NCBI GenBank assembly: GCA_040881985.1 | Contig: JBBECE010000034.1 | Coordinates: forward strand, 12,188 to 76,187 | Direction: 5' to 3' | Origin: JBBECE01 sp040881985 | GTDB taxonomy: Bacteria; Pseudomonadota; Alphaproteobacteria; Rhizobiales; Devosiaceae | DNA length: 64,000 bases | Translations under genes and position numbers: made by a program | Part shown: positions 47,357 to 57,500 of the stretch, piece by piece | Numbering within the stretch: the stretch's first letter is position 1 | How the letters are laid out: the number at the start of each line of letters is the position of its first letter | The notes under the pieces: generated by a model | Database searches by the model: none | The model's input: only the letters and a program-made list of their open reading frames with translations | Told to the model about the DNA's origin: nothing

Positions 47357-48127
47357 CTATTGGCGATTGCCGAACAAGCGCAGCAGCATCAGGAAGAGAT
47401 TGATGAAGTCGAGATAGAGCCGCAGCGCGCCCATAATGGTCTTCTTGCCAAGCGTCGAGGCGTCGTCGCTGACCAGATACATTTCCTTGATCTTCTGGGT
47501 ATCGTAGGCGGTCAGCCCGACAAAGATCAGGACGCCGATCACCGAGATGCCGAACGCCAGCGCCGAGGAGGCGAGGAAGATGTTGACGATCGAGGCGATG
47601 ATCAGCCCGATCAGGCCCATGATCAGGAACGAGCCCATCGAGGTGAGATCGCGCTTGGTGGTGTAGCCCCAAAGGCTCATCGCCCCGAAGGTGCCGGCGG
47701 TGATGAAGAACACCCGGGCGATCGACTGGCCGGTATAGACGGCGAAGATCGAGGAGAGCGAGAGGCCCATCGCCACGGCGAAGCCCCAGAAGACGAGCTG
47801 GGCGGTCGCAAAGCTCATTCGCTGGATGCCGAAGCTCAGGACCAGCACGAAGGCCAGTGGCGACAACGCGATCACCCACATCAGCGGGCCGGAATAGATC
47901 GCGGCGCCGAGGCTGGTGAGATAGAGGTCGCTGCCGATTTGCGCCACCGCCCCGGTCGGGTCGGAGGTGGTCGCCAGCCGGTTGAGGAAGAACGCAACCA
48001 CGCCCGTCAGGCCGAGGCCGAGGGTCATGTAGTTGTAGACCTGCAGCATGTAGCTGCGCAGGCCGGCGTCGACGGCGGCGGTTGTGGCGCCACGGGCGGC
48101 GACTGTCTGGCGCTCAAAATCTGCCAT
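47357..48127 (-). CDS. Bax inhibitor-1 / YccA-YbhL family membrane protein
   Basis: A 256-aa protein with seven hydrophobic segments, starting with a soluble stretch MADFERQTVAARGATTAAVD and helices from about residue 30. Family features include the C-terminal ISVIGVLIFVGLTAYDTQKIK (about 206-226; the Asp is part of the proposed pH/calcium sensor) and ALRLYLDFINLFLMLLRLFG. GGAGG-like sequence (GGGTTCCTCCC leader) precedes the ATG. Role in bacteria unclear (ion leak, protease modulation). Confidence 0.93.
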   Translation of the reverse strand: MADFERQTVAARGATTAAVDAGLRSYMLQVYNYMTLGLGLTGVVAFFLNRLATTSDPTGAVAQIGSDLYLTSLGAAIYSGPLMWVIALSPLAFVLVLSFGIQRMSFATAQLVFWGFAVAMGLSLSSIFAVYTGQSIARVFFITAGTFGAMSLWGYTTKRDLTSMGSFLIMGLIGLIIASIVNIFLASSALAFGISVIGVLIFVGLTAYDTQKIKEMYLVSDDASTLGKKTIMGALRLYLDFINLFLMLLRLFGNRQ

Positions 48128-48157
48128 GGGAGGAACCCTTTCTGGTCAATCGAACGG

Positions 48158-48178
48158 CCGGCAAAACCCAAGCGCCGG
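48158..48178 (-). promoter_or_regulatory. Leader hairpin upstream of BI-1 gene (possible ybhL-type motif)
   Basis: On minus, CCGGC / GCCGG arms (48174-48178 and 48158-48162) enclose an 11-nt loop GCTTGGGTTTT, 31 nt before the BI-1 ATG. Rfam lists a ybhL leader RNA in alphaproteobacteria upstream of BI-1 family genes; position fits, but I cannot match the consensus from memory. Confidence 0.3.
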
Positions 48179-48366
48179 AATTGTCTGCAATATGGCGACC
48201 GGGGCGGCAAAATACAAGGCCGGGCCGGGCTTTTCGCCGCCAGGCCAAGCGGGCGGCGACGCGACAATTTCGCGCTCCCGCTTGCCGGCCGCCCCCGGTC
48301 GAATCATGATAGGGCTCGCAAGGACCGGCAGCGCGCGGGAAGGCCCGGATTGGCGCGGGGGCTCCT

Positions 48367-48906
48367 ATGCCACGCTTGTTCACCGGCCTCGAAATTCCCC
48401 CCGATGCGGCCTTCGCCCTGTCGCTGAAACGCGGCGGGGTACACGGCGCGCGCTGGATCGACCCCGAGGATTATCACCTGACGCTGCGCTACATCGGGGA
48501 CGTCGATCATGCGACGGCGGACGAGGTCACCCATGCGCTCAGCCGCTTCGCCAACGGCCGGCCGTTCGAGTTGAAGGTCAGCCATCTCGGGGTCTTCGGC
48601 GGCAACAAGCCGCATACGCTGCATGCGGGGATCGAGAGCTTCGAGGCGCTCAACCAGCTGCATGCATCGCAAGATCGCCTCTTCCAGCGGCTGGGGCTGA
48701 AGCCCGATCCGCGCAAATTCACTCCCCACGTCACCCTGGCGCGCCTGAGGGACGTGGCGCCACAGGACGTGGCCCGCTGGCTGGGCGGGGCCGGACCCTT
48801 TGTGCCGCTGAGCTTTTCGGTCTCCCGATTTGTGTTGTTTTCGTCGAAGGAATCGGTCGGGGGCGGGCCCTATATCGTCGAAGAGGCCTATCCGCTGGCA
48901 GCCTGA
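48367..48906 (+). CDS. thpR: RNA 2',3'-cyclic phosphodiesterase (LigT/ThpR)
   Basis: A 179-aa 2H-phosphoesterase with both catalytic H-x-T-x motifs: HLTLRYIG (about 38-45) and HVTLARLR (about 121-128), starting PRLFTGLEIP as is typical. It hydrolyses 2',3'-cyclic phosphates at RNA ends. Divergent from the BI-1 gene. Confidence 0.93.
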   Translation: MPRLFTGLEIPPDAAFALSLKRGGVHGARWIDPEDYHLTLRYIGDVDHATADEVTHALSRFANGRPFELKVSHLGVFGGNKPHTLHAGIESFEALNQLHASQDRLFQRLGLKPDPRKFTPHVTLARLRDVAPQDVARWLGGAGPFVPLSFSVSRFVLFSSKESVGGGPYIVEEAYPLAA

Positions 48907-48994
48907 GCTTCACGATTCGTTAACCGGCACAGGCGATAGAGGCAGGGGACGCGGGGCGAGCGTCAAAATGAAGACAAAATCAACCCGCATCTGA

Positions 48995-49011
48995 GCATTT
49001 GATGCAAATGC
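48995..49011. promoter_or_regulatory. Inverted repeat upstream of the ialB-like pair
   Basis: GCATTTG-ATG-CAAATGC, perfect 7-bp arms with a 3-nt spacer, 105 nt before the first ialB-like start, in a 210-nt gap that also has a GGCCGG/CCGGCC stem near 49065-49080. A possible operator; the regulator is unknown. Confidence 0.4.
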
Positions 49012-49116
49012 CCCGTATCTTTGCCCCTTGGTAACCAACATCGCCGACAATGGCGGGCGGCCGGCCTCACCGGCCGGGCCGCAGCGGAGCGAAGACCAAC
49101 AAGAGATGTCCTGCAG

Positions 49117-49620
49117 ATGATCGACCGGCTGAGCCTTGCCGCGCTTCTCGTCTGCCTCGCCGCCGGCGGCGCCGAGGCGGCGACGAAACTGGGCGAGCAT
49201 AATTACTGGATCGCCTGGCAAGACACCGATGCCGCGGGCAAGATCTGCTACATTTCGAGCCAGCCGCAAACGGTCGATCCGACCACTGTGACGCGCTCGC
49301 CGATCTACTTCACCGTCACCCATCGCGCCGGCAGCGACAAGCGCAACGAGGTGGCGACCATCATCGGCTATCCGTTCCTGGCGGGCGAGGCGGCTTCCGC
49401 CGAAATCGACGGGCGCGCCTATCCGATGGTCACCGACATGGCGAGCGAAGCCGGCTGGCTTGCCAGCGTCGCCGACGAGCCGGCCTTCATCGAGGCGATG
49501 AAGGCGGGGACGGCGCTGGTTGTCAAAGGCGTCTCGACCCGCGGCACCCACACCACCGACACCTATTCGCTGTCGGGCGTGACCGCGGCGATGGCCGACA
49601 TCGACACCGCCTGCCCGTAG
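49117..49620 (+). CDS. IalB-family secreted protein, copy 1
   Basis: A 167-aa protein with a signal peptide (MIDRLSLAALLVCLAAGGAEA) and an invasion-associated-locus-B-like domain: WIAWQDTDAAGKICYISSQP, PIYFTVTHRAGSDKRNEVAT, and terminal YSLSGVTAAMADIDTACP. Two Cys (about 45 and 166) may form a disulfide. The start at 49117 is chosen for the signal peptide. In Bartonella IalB aids invasion, but the family is widespread in free-living alphaproteobacteria with unknown function. Confidence 0.87.
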   Translation: MIDRLSLAALLVCLAAGGAEAATKLGEHNYWIAWQDTDAAGKICYISSQPQTVDPTTVTRSPIYFTVTHRAGSDKRNEVATIIGYPFLAGEAASAEIDGRAYPMVTDMASEAGWLASVADEPAFIEAMKAGTALVVKGVSTRGTHTTDTYSLSGVTAAMADIDTACP

Positions 49621-49712
49621 GGCCCGCGCCATCATCATTTCGCCCCTTTCAACCGTTGATCTTGCGGTCGCCGTGGGCGACATTCCGTTCTGAGCAAGCC
49701 GGGAGGGAAAGG

Positions 49713-50231
49713 GTGCCGAAAGCGACGCTGAGGCTGGCCGTACTGGGGTTTGCGCTGACCGTTGGGGGGACACCCCTGCCGGGGCTGGCGCAATCGGTGC
49801 AGCTGCTCGGCGATTTCAGCAACTGGTCGGCCTACACGACCAGCAGTTCGGCGGACAGACTCTGCTTCATCATGTCGAAGCCGGTCGCGGTCACCCCGCA
49901 GATCGAGGGGCTGACGCAGCCCTATTTCTACGTCTCGCACCGGCCGGGCGAAGCCATCCGCTACGAGGTCAATCTCGTCGCCGGGTTCGCCTTCGCGCCC
50001 GACACTCCAGCCACCGCCCAGATCGGCGGCCAGCTGTTTCAGATGTTCACCGAGGCCGACGCCGCCTGGCTCGAAAACGTTGCCCAGAGCGCCGACATAG
50101 CGTCGGCAATACGAGCCGGCTCGCAGATGGTCGTCGAAGCGACGAGCGAGCGCGGCATCAGGGTCACCCAGACTTTTTCGCTCTCCGGGGCAACCGCCAG
50201 CATGCGCGCCATCGACGCGGCGTGCGGCTAG
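49713..50231 (+). CDS. IalB-family secreted protein, copy 2
   Basis: A 172-aa paralogue of the preceding gene: signal peptide (about 1-27, PLPGLAQ), then WSAYTTSSSADRLCFIMSKP, PYFYVSHRPGEAIRYEVNLV and terminal FSLSGATASMRAIDAACG, aligning along its length with copy 1 and keeping both Cys. GTG start with GGGAGGGAAAGG just upstream. A diverged tandem duplication. Confidence 0.87.
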   Translation: MPKATLRLAVLGFALTVGGTPLPGLAQSVQLLGDFSNWSAYTTSSSADRLCFIMSKPVAVTPQIEGLTQPYFYVSHRPGEAIRYEVNLVAGFAFAPDTPATAQIGGQLFQMFTEADAAWLENVAQSADIASAIRAGSQMVVEATSERGIRVTQTFSLSGATASMRAIDAACG

Positions 50232-50326
50232 ATAGAGTTCTTGTCCGCGTGCGCCCGGAACTGGTGCGGGCCAGGCTCCCGGGCTGACTTTAGTTTGGCG
50301 TGCCGTCGTGATAGAGCGGCGCCGCC

Positions 50327-51514
50327 ATGAGCGTGCCCGAACCCATGATGTCCGCTGCAAGCCCCGCGCCAAAGCCGGCGTTGATCGGCATGGATCGCGC
50401 CGAGATCGCCGCTTGTCTGACCGAGACAGGCTTGAGCGAGGCGCAAGCCAAAATGCGGGCGGCCCAGTTGTGGAACTGGGTCTATGTCAACGGGGCGAGC
50501 GATTTTTCCCCGATGAGCAATATTTCAAAAGGGCTGCGCGAGGCGCTGCCGCAGCAATTCGCGCTCGACCGGCCCGAGATTATCTCCGAGCAGGTCTCGA
50601 GCGACGGCACCCGCAAATGGCTGCTCCGGTTCCGCGATCCGGAAAACCCGAGACTGCCTCCGGTCGAGATCGAGACCGTCTACATCCCGGAATCGGGGCG
50701 CGGGACCTTGTGCGTCTCCTCGCAGGTCGGCTGCACGCTGAGCTGCAGCTTCTGCTTCACCGGCACGCAAAGGCTCGTCCGCAATCTGACGGCGGGAGAA
50801 ATTCTCTCGCAGGTCTTGCTGGCGCGGGAACGGCTCGGGGATTTCCCGGGCGGGAAGCGACCGGGCGACGGGCTGGTGCCGGCGCCGGGCGTGCGCGCTA
50901 TCACTAACGTTGTGATGATGGGCATGGGTGAGCCGCTCTACAATTACGAAAACGTCAAACGCGCGCTCTTGATTATGGCCGACGGGGACGGGATTTCGCT
51001 GTCGAAGCGCCGGATTACGCTCTCGACCTCGGGGGTTGTCCCGCAGATCGAGCCGGCCGGCCGCGAAATCGGGGTGATGCTGGCAATCTCTCTGCATGCG
51101 GTCCGCGACGACTTGCGCGACGAATTGGTGCCGATCAACCGCAAATGGCCGATCGCCGAACTTCTCGCCGCCTGCCGCGCCTATCCGGGCCTCTCCAACG
51201 CCCGCCGCGTCACTTTCGAATATGTGATGTTGAAGGGGATCAACGACACCCCGGCCGACGCGCGCGAGCTCGTCAGGCTCCTCGATGGCTTGCCGGCGAA
51301 AATCAATCTCATCCCGTTCAATCCCTGGCCAAATTCGCCCTACGAATGTTCCGATTGGGCCGAGATCGAAAAGTTCGCCGATATCGTCAATCTTGCCGGC
51401 TACGCCTCGCCCGTCAGAACCCCGCGCGGCCGCGATATCTCAGCGGCTTGCGGCCAGCTCAGGAGTGAAACCGAGCGGTTGACCAAGCGCGAACGCGAGG
51501 CGATGGGAGCGTGA
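50327..51514 (+). CDS. rlmN: 23S rRNA A2503 / tRNA A37 C2-methyltransferase RlmN
   Basis: A 395-aa dual-specificity radical SAM methyltransferase. The cluster motif is SQVGCTLSCSFCFTGTQ (about 131-147, CxxxCxxC); VVMMGMGEPLYNYENV (about 195-210), LHAVRDDLRDELVPIN and the C-terminal methyl-carrying Cys in RGRDISAACGQL are present. It overlaps the next gene by GTGA. Confidence 0.96.
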   Translation: MSVPEPMMSAASPAPKPALIGMDRAEIAACLTETGLSEAQAKMRAAQLWNWVYVNGASDFSPMSNISKGLREALPQQFALDRPEIISEQVSSDGTRKWLLRFRDPENPRLPPVEIETVYIPESGRGTLCVSSQVGCTLSCSFCFTGTQRLVRNLTAGEILSQVLLARERLGDFPGGKRPGDGLVPAPGVRAITNVVMMGMGEPLYNYENVKRALLIMADGDGISLSKRRITLSTSGVVPQIEPAGREIGVMLAISLHAVRDDLRDELVPINRKWPIAELLAACRAYPGLSNARRVTFEYVMLKGINDTPADARELVRLLDGLPAKINLIPFNPWPNSPYECSDWAEIEKFADIVNLAGYASPVRTPRGRDISAACGQLRSETERLTKREREAMGA

Positions 51515-51939
51515 GCGGGGCGACAATCCGGGCGCTCCAGGCGGGCGAGGCGGATATTTTGCGCAACGTCGCCGCGGGTGTCTTCGACGAAGCGGTCGAT
51601 CCGGCACTTGCTTCGGCCTACCTCGCCGAGCCGCGATTTCACCTTCTCGTGGCGCTCTCGGGCGACCTCGTCATCGGCATGGCGACGGGGCTCGTCTATT
51701 CTCACCCCGACAAGGGGCCGCAATTCTTCGTCAACGAGGTCGGGGTAGGGGACGATTATCTGCGGCAGGGCATCGCCAGGGATCTGATGAGAGCGCTTTT
51801 TATTGCGGCGAAGACGGCGGGCTGTACCTGTGCCTGGGTCGGCACCGAGACCGACAATGACGCCGCGAACGGCCTCTACCGGGCGCTCGGCGGGGCCGAG
51901 AACCGGATGAATTTTTTCGAGTTCGATCTTAAAGGGTGA
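51511..51939 (+). CDS. GNAT acetyltransferase (AAC(3)-I-like)
   Basis: A 142-aa acetyltransferase. Acetyl-CoA site VNEVGVGDDYLRQGIARDLM (about 71-90), then TETDNDAANGLYRALGG. Similar in outline to small aminoglycoside 3-N-acetyltransferase-like proteins, but the substrate cannot be inferred and resistance should not be assumed. The GTG start overlaps the rlmN stop. Confidence 0.85.
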   Translation: MSGATIRALQAGEADILRNVAAGVFDEAVDPALASAYLAEPRFHLLVALSGDLVIGMATGLVYSHPDKGPQFFVNEVGVGDDYLRQGIARDLMRALFIAAKTAGCTCAWVGTETDNDAANGLYRALGGAENRMNFFEFDLKG

Positions 51940-51970
51940 CCCGGGTCGGGGCGCCTGGACCCAAGTCCGG

Positions 51971-53014
51971 CTAGTTGCCCGGCATCACGATCAGATTGTT
52001 GAGCATTTCTCGCCGAAAGGTCAGCTCATTCCCCCCAACGGCAGAATCGAAGGATTGCGGGTCGAAAATCGCCGTGGCGCGCAAGGTGGCCAGCGTCTTT
52101 TGCGTGTCCGTGAGTTCGAGCGCGTCGACCGCCTCGGAATAGGCCTGCAGGGTTCCCGCGCGGATCGCGAAGTTTGCTTCGATATCAGCCGGGTAGTACT
52201 TCCTCAGTCCCAGAATATCCCCTTCGCTCAGCATGAAATTGCCGGTCGAGAAGCACTCCGCCGCAACTCCAGCGTTATAGAACTGTTTCGGAAATGCGTA
52301 GAGCATGACCGAGTGCACGTCGAAGAAATCGCTGTTGTTGTTGCCGGCGGCGATCGGTCGCAAGTTGTGATCGATCTTTTCGCGCGGCCAGGAATTGGGT
52401 GGACCGCTGAGGTAGGCGTAGACGGCATCCCAGTTGAACTCATCCGCACAAGGCGCCAGATATCCCTGATGCTCGTGGCGGAATCCAAGGGCATGTCCAA
52501 ACTCATGCAATACCGTCTGGCTGAAATTGGGCTCAGGCGGCGGGTTGACGTCGAACAGCGAGAAATTCATCGTCTGCTCCGCCTGGGGCGCAAGATTGGC
52601 GCTGTCCGTGCCGACGAGGGACCAGTATCCCCTATAGGCAAACCCGACCCGGATTTCGCTGCGCGTCGTCGGCGCGCAGATGCGCGGATCGCCCATATCG
52701 CCGAAATCAAGCGGCACATAGGCCCCCTGCTGGGTCCAGCCGTTGGCGACCGAAGCAATTCGTGCTCTCAGGTCGCGAGGTCCGCCGAAAAAGCAGACGC
52801 GGATCGGAGCGGAAGTGTCCCATGTCTTGAGCGCGGCGATGAAGAAATCGTCAGGGAGACTGATTGCTTCGAGCAAGAGCTGTGAATCCTGCAAATCCAC
52901 TCTCGATTGCAGGTGCGGCGGCAGCTCTTCAAAGACGAAGGCGCTCTCTTGGGCGGCCGCAGGCGCAACTGGCAGGACAGCGCCGAGTACAGCGACGACA
53001 ATTAACCGTAACAT
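51971..53014 (-). CDS. Secreted metzincin-type metallopeptidase
   Basis: A 347-aa protein with a signal peptide (MLRLIVVAVLGAVLPVAPAAA) and a zinc-protease core: HEFGHALGFRH (residues 170-180, HExxHxxGxxH) and a Met-turn HSVMLY with Met237. It resembles the M12A/matrixin-like secreted peptidases of bacteria. The start at 53014 has GAGGTG just upstream. Base composition is visibly lower in G+C than its neighbours (for example 52261-52320), and the frame is isolated on the minus strand between GNAT and argG, suggesting acquisition. Confidence 0.85.
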   Translation of the reverse strand: MLRLIVVAVLGAVLPVAPAAAQESAFVFEELPPHLQSRVDLQDSQLLLEAISLPDDFFIAALKTWDTSAPIRVCFFGGPRDLRARIASVANGWTQQGAYVPLDFGDMGDPRICAPTTRSEIRVGFAYRGYWSLVGTDSANLAPQAEQTMNFSLFDVNPPPEPNFSQTVLHEFGHALGFRHEHQGYLAPCADEFNWDAVYAYLSGPPNSWPREKIDHNLRPIAAGNNNSDFFDVHSVMLYAFPKQFYNAGVAAECFSTGNFMLSEGDILGLRKYYPADIEANFAIRAGTLQAYSEAVDALELTDTQKTLATLRATAIFDPQSFDSAVGGNELTFRREMLNNLIVMPGN

Positions 53015-53204
53015 TTCACACCTCAAAGAATTCATTTTGGCGATGCAATGCGGGAAACTTAGTCCCAATCTCGTCCCGCGCGCAAGCACCATAGCCATGG
53101 GTTTCGTCCCTGATGCCCGCCGCGCCCGAAGCGCCGCGCTTGATGAAAGCGGGCGGCTTGACTAGGGTGCGCCGCGCTCGCGCAGGGGCTTGGACGGGGC
53201 AAAA

Positions 53205-54422
53205 ATGAAAGACAAATTCAACAAGGTGGTGCTCGCCTATTCGGGCGGGCTCGATACCTCGGTCGTCCTGAAATGGCTGCAGACGACCTATGGCTGCGAA
53301 GTCGTCACCTTCACCGCCGATCTCGGCCAGGGCGAGGAGCTGGCACCGGCCCGCCAGAAGGCCGAGATGCTCGGTATCCGCCAGATTTTCGTCGAGGATC
53401 TGCGCGAGGAATTCGTTCGCGACTTCGTCTTCCCGATGTTCCGGGCGAACGCGCTCTACGAAGGCCAGTATCTCCTCGGCACCGCGATCGCCCGGCCGCT
53501 GATCGCCAAGCGGCTGGTCGAAATCGCCGCCGAAACGGGGGCCGACGCCATCGCCCACGGGGCAACGGGGAAGGGCAACGACCAGGTCCGCTTCGAGCTT
53601 TCGGCCTACGCGCTCAATCCGGCGATCAAGGTGATCGCGCCGTGGCGGGAATGGACCCTGACCTCGCGGACCAAGCTCATCAAGTTCGCCGAGGAAAACC
53701 AGATTCCGGTGCCGAAGGACAACAAGGGCGAGGCGCCGTTCTCGGTCGATGCCAATCTCCTGCACACCTCTTCGGAGGGCAAAGTGCTGGAGGATCCATC
53801 AAAGCCGGCGCCGGACTATGTCTGGCAGCGCACGGTCGATCCCGAGAACGCGCCTGACACGCCGGAGATCATTACCATCGGTTTCGAAAAAGGCGACGCA
53901 GTCTCGGTCGACGGCAAAAAACTCTCGCCGGCGATGCTGTTGACGAAGCTCAACGAACTTGGCGGCAAGCACGGGGTGGGGCGGCTCGATTTGGTCGAGA
54001 ACCGGTTCATCGGGATCAAAAGCCGCGGCATTTACGAGACCCCGGGCGGAACGATCCTGATAGCGGCGCATCGCGGCATCGAGTCGATCACGCTTGACCG
54101 CGGAGCGGCGCATCTGAAGGACGAGTTGATGCCGCGCTATGCCGAGATGATCTACAACGGCTTCTGGTTTTCGCCCGAGCGGGAGCTGTTGCAGGGGCTC
54201 TTCGACAAGAGCCAGGAATTCGTCACCGGCGAAGTGACGCTCAAACTCTACAAGGGTTCCGCCTCGGTCATCGCGCGCGCTTCGCCCCTCTCGCTCTATT
54301 CGGAGGACCTCGTCACTTTCGAGGAGAGCGCCACCGCCTACGACCATCACGACGCCGAGGGGTTCATCAAGCTCACCGCGCTAAGACTCAAGCGTTACGC
54401 AGCGCGGCGGATGCGGCGCTAG
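53205..54422 (+). CDS. argG: Argininosuccinate synthase
   Basis: A 405-aa enzyme joining citrulline and aspartate with ATP in arginine synthesis. PP-loop ATP site LAYSGGLDTSV (about 10-20), AHGATGKGNDQVRFEL and GRLDLVENRFIGIKSRGIYETPG-type core are canonical; length is typical. ATG at 53205. A weak hairpin follows its stop. Confidence 0.97.
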   Translation: MKDKFNKVVLAYSGGLDTSVVLKWLQTTYGCEVVTFTADLGQGEELAPARQKAEMLGIRQIFVEDLREEFVRDFVFPMFRANALYEGQYLLGTAIARPLIAKRLVEIAAETGADAIAHGATGKGNDQVRFELSAYALNPAIKVIAPWREWTLTSRTKLIKFAEENQIPVPKDNKGEAPFSVDANLLHTSSEGKVLEDPSKPAPDYVWQRTVDPENAPDTPEIITIGFEKGDAVSVDGKKLSPAMLLTKLNELGGKHGVGRLDLVENRFIGIKSRGIYETPGGTILIAAHRGIESITLDRGAAHLKDELMPRYAEMIYNGFWFSPERELLQGLFDKSQEFVTGEVTLKLYKGSASVIARASPLSLYSEDLVTFEESATAYDHHDAEGFIKLTALRLKRYAARRMRR

Positions 54423-54439
54423 CGGCAATCCGGCAGATT

Positions 54440-54463
54440 CCTGCCTTCACGGTGAACGGCAGG
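54440..54463 (+). terminator. Weak hairpin after argG
   Basis: CCTGCC (54440-54445) pairs with GGCAGG (54458-54463), with TTCAC/GTGAA extending inward; followed only by TTAA. A possible terminator, or chance pairing. Confidence 0.35.
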
Positions 54464-54569
54464 TTAACGGCGCCAACCCGCCGGCATGCACCGGGGCGCC
54501 CCTCGGTGACCGTCCGCGGCCCGCCGGCCCGGCAATCGTTAAGCCCGCGTTAGTGCGGCAAATGGGACA

Positions 54570-57500
54570 ATGCCCGGTCAGCGGGAGTACGGGCCGGAAC
54601 CGGCGTTTCAGGGCATGCAATTTCCCCCCGATCAGGACCAGGCGGCCGGCGGGGTCGCCGAAGCGCCGATCATTGCCGCCGCGCTCGAACGGGTGCCGTG
54701 CGGCTTTTCGGTCTGGAACGAAAACCTCGAGCTGCTCCTCTACAACCGGCAATATCTCGCCCTGCAGGGCATTCAGCCGGCGGCGATCTGGCCGGGCATC
54801 TCGCTCGAGGAGCTCTGCGCGATCAGCATCGCGGCGGGCAATCACCCGGGGGCCAGGCCCGAGCAGCTGGTCGAGGCCTATCGGGCGCTCGCCGCGCAAG
54901 CCCAACCGGGCAAACCGGCCCGGCACGAGTCAAGGGTGCTCGGACGTACGATCCGCACGACCGTCGAGCGCATCGAGGGGATCGGCCTGTTTTCGGCGCA
55001 TGAGGATGTGACCGAGGACGCGGCGATGATCGAGACGCTGCAGAGTCGCGAAATGGAGCTGCAGCACAAGCATCGGAGTTTCGAGGCAGCGCTCGAAAAC
55101 ATGCCGCAAGGGGTCGGCGTCTACGACGCCGAGTTGCGGCTGATCTTCTGCAACCGGCATTATCGCGAGCTTTATGGGCTGCCCGAGGAGCTCAGCCGCC
55201 CCGGCACGCAATTGCGGGCAATCCTGGAATGGCGCGCGGCCAGGGGCGTTTTGCCGGATGAGGGCGGGGACGCCTATGTCGAGCGCGTTATTGAGATCGG
55301 GCGCAGCGGCGGCTCAGATTCGCACCTTTTGAGATTTCCCGACGGGCGCACGGTCTCGGTCTATCACCGGCCGCTGCCGGATGGCGGCATCGTCGCCTCG
55401 CACCGCGACATTACCGAGGAAGTGAAGGCCCTCGAGGCGCTGCAGGCACGCGAGGCCGAACTCGAAAGTTCAAATCTGCGTTTCTCGGCGGCAATCAACA
55501 ACATCACCCACGGCCTGATCATGTTCGGACCGGATCAGCGCGTCATCATCTGCAATGCCGCCTATGCCCGGATCTATGATCTGCCGACGGAACTCGCAAA
55601 GCCGGGCACCATGCTTGAGCAGATCATCGACCACCGGACGCGGCTGGGGATGATCAAAGCCTCCGACCGCGACCAGGTGCTGAAGCATTGGCAAGACGTG
55701 GGCAGGTCCGGGCAACCGCATGACGAGATCGTCGAACTCGGCGACGGGCGGGCGATCTCGCTTGTGCATCGTCCCATGAAGAATGGCGGCTGGGTCGCCG
55801 TGCATGAAGACATCACCGAACGGCGTCGCGCCGAATCGGCGCTGGCCGAGTCCGAGAGCCGCTGGAAGTTCGCCCTCGAAGGGGCGGGGCAGGGCGTATG
55901 GGACGCCGACATCGTGCACGGCAAGATGTTCTATTCGCCGCAATGGAAAGTGATCCGCGGCTTCGACCCCGAGCAAGAGGTCAAGGGCGACCGGGAAGAG
56001 TGGCTGGCGCGCGTCCATCCGGACGATCGCGAGCGCATCCGGCAGACTGTCGAGGCGCAGGATCGCGGCGACATCCCGATGAATTCGTTCGCATATCGCG
56101 AGCGCCACCAGAAGGACGGCCACTGGGTCTGGATCGCCAGCCGCGGCAGGCCGATCGCCTGGCAGGCGGACGGGCGGCCGGCGCGGGTGATCGGCACCGA
56201 TACCGACATCACCAAGGAAAAAGAGCTCGAACTGAAACTCGAGGCCAATCTCGAACTGCTGCACACGACCTTCGAGAATTATCCGGGCGGCATCTGCCTT
56301 GTGGACCGCAACATGGTGCTGTCGGTGGCCAACGCCAATTACTACGCCATCTTCGAAATCGACCAGGCGGAGTTTCCCACCGGCGCCTCGCTTGAGGCGA
56401 TCGTGCGGCTTCTGGCCGAGCGCGGCCACTACGGCAGCGGCGATGTCGAGGCGCTGGTCGCCGACCGCATGCAAATTGCGCGCAGCACCGGACAATCGAC
56501 TTACGAGCGCAGCTTTCCCGATGGCAGGATCATCCAGTTCAAGCGCTCGCCCCTGCCGAGCGGCGGCTTCGTGCAGACGATGGAAGACATCACCGAGCAG
56601 CGCCGCAACGAGGAGCGGATCCGCTACCTCGCCCGTCACGATCCTCTGACCGACCTGCCCAACCGGATGAGGTTCCTCGAGGAGATGAACCGGGTCGAGG
56701 CGGGGATCGGGCGGGGCGAAAAGGTGGCGGTCATCTGTCTCGACCTCGACCGGTTCAAGACGATCAACGACACGCTCGGCCATGCCGCCGGGGACGCGGT
56801 GCTCAAGCATGTGGGGGACATGCTCTCCTCGGTGTTGCGCGAGGGGGATCTGGCGGCGCGGCTGGGCGGCGACGAATTCGCGATCCTCGCCAAGGGCATC
56901 GAGGAGCCGGCACACGCCGCCAATATCGCCTCGCGGATCGTCGCCCTGCTCAACAAGCCGATCGAGATCGACGGGCACCGGGTCATGGTGGGGGCAAGCA
57001 TCGGGATTGCGGTAGCGCCCCATGACGGGGTCGATACCGACGCGTTGATGAAGAATGCCGACCTGGCGCTCTACCGGGCCAAAAGCGAAGGGCGAGGCGC
57101 CTACCACTTCTTCGAAAAGGGCATGGACGCGGCGCTGCAGCGGCGGCGATTGATCGAGGCCGGGCTTAAGGAAGCGCTGGCCAACCAAGCTTTCCGGCTG
57201 GTCTATCAGCCGATCTTCAATCTCAAAGATCTGAAGATTCTCGGCTTTGAGGCACTCTTGCGCTGGCGCAGCCCCGAGGGCGAGGACATCGGACCGACCG
57301 AATTCATCCCGGTTGCCGAGGAGACCGGGCTGATCATCCCGATCGGGGAATGGGTGCTGCGGGAAGCCTGCAAGGCGGCGGCGAGCTGGCCGTCGCCGGT
57401 CGGGGTCGCGGTCAACCTTTCGCCCGTGCAATTCCGGGCGCGCAACCTGACCGAGCTGGTCAAGAGCGCGCTCGAGGACGCCGGTCTCGAGCCCGGGCGG

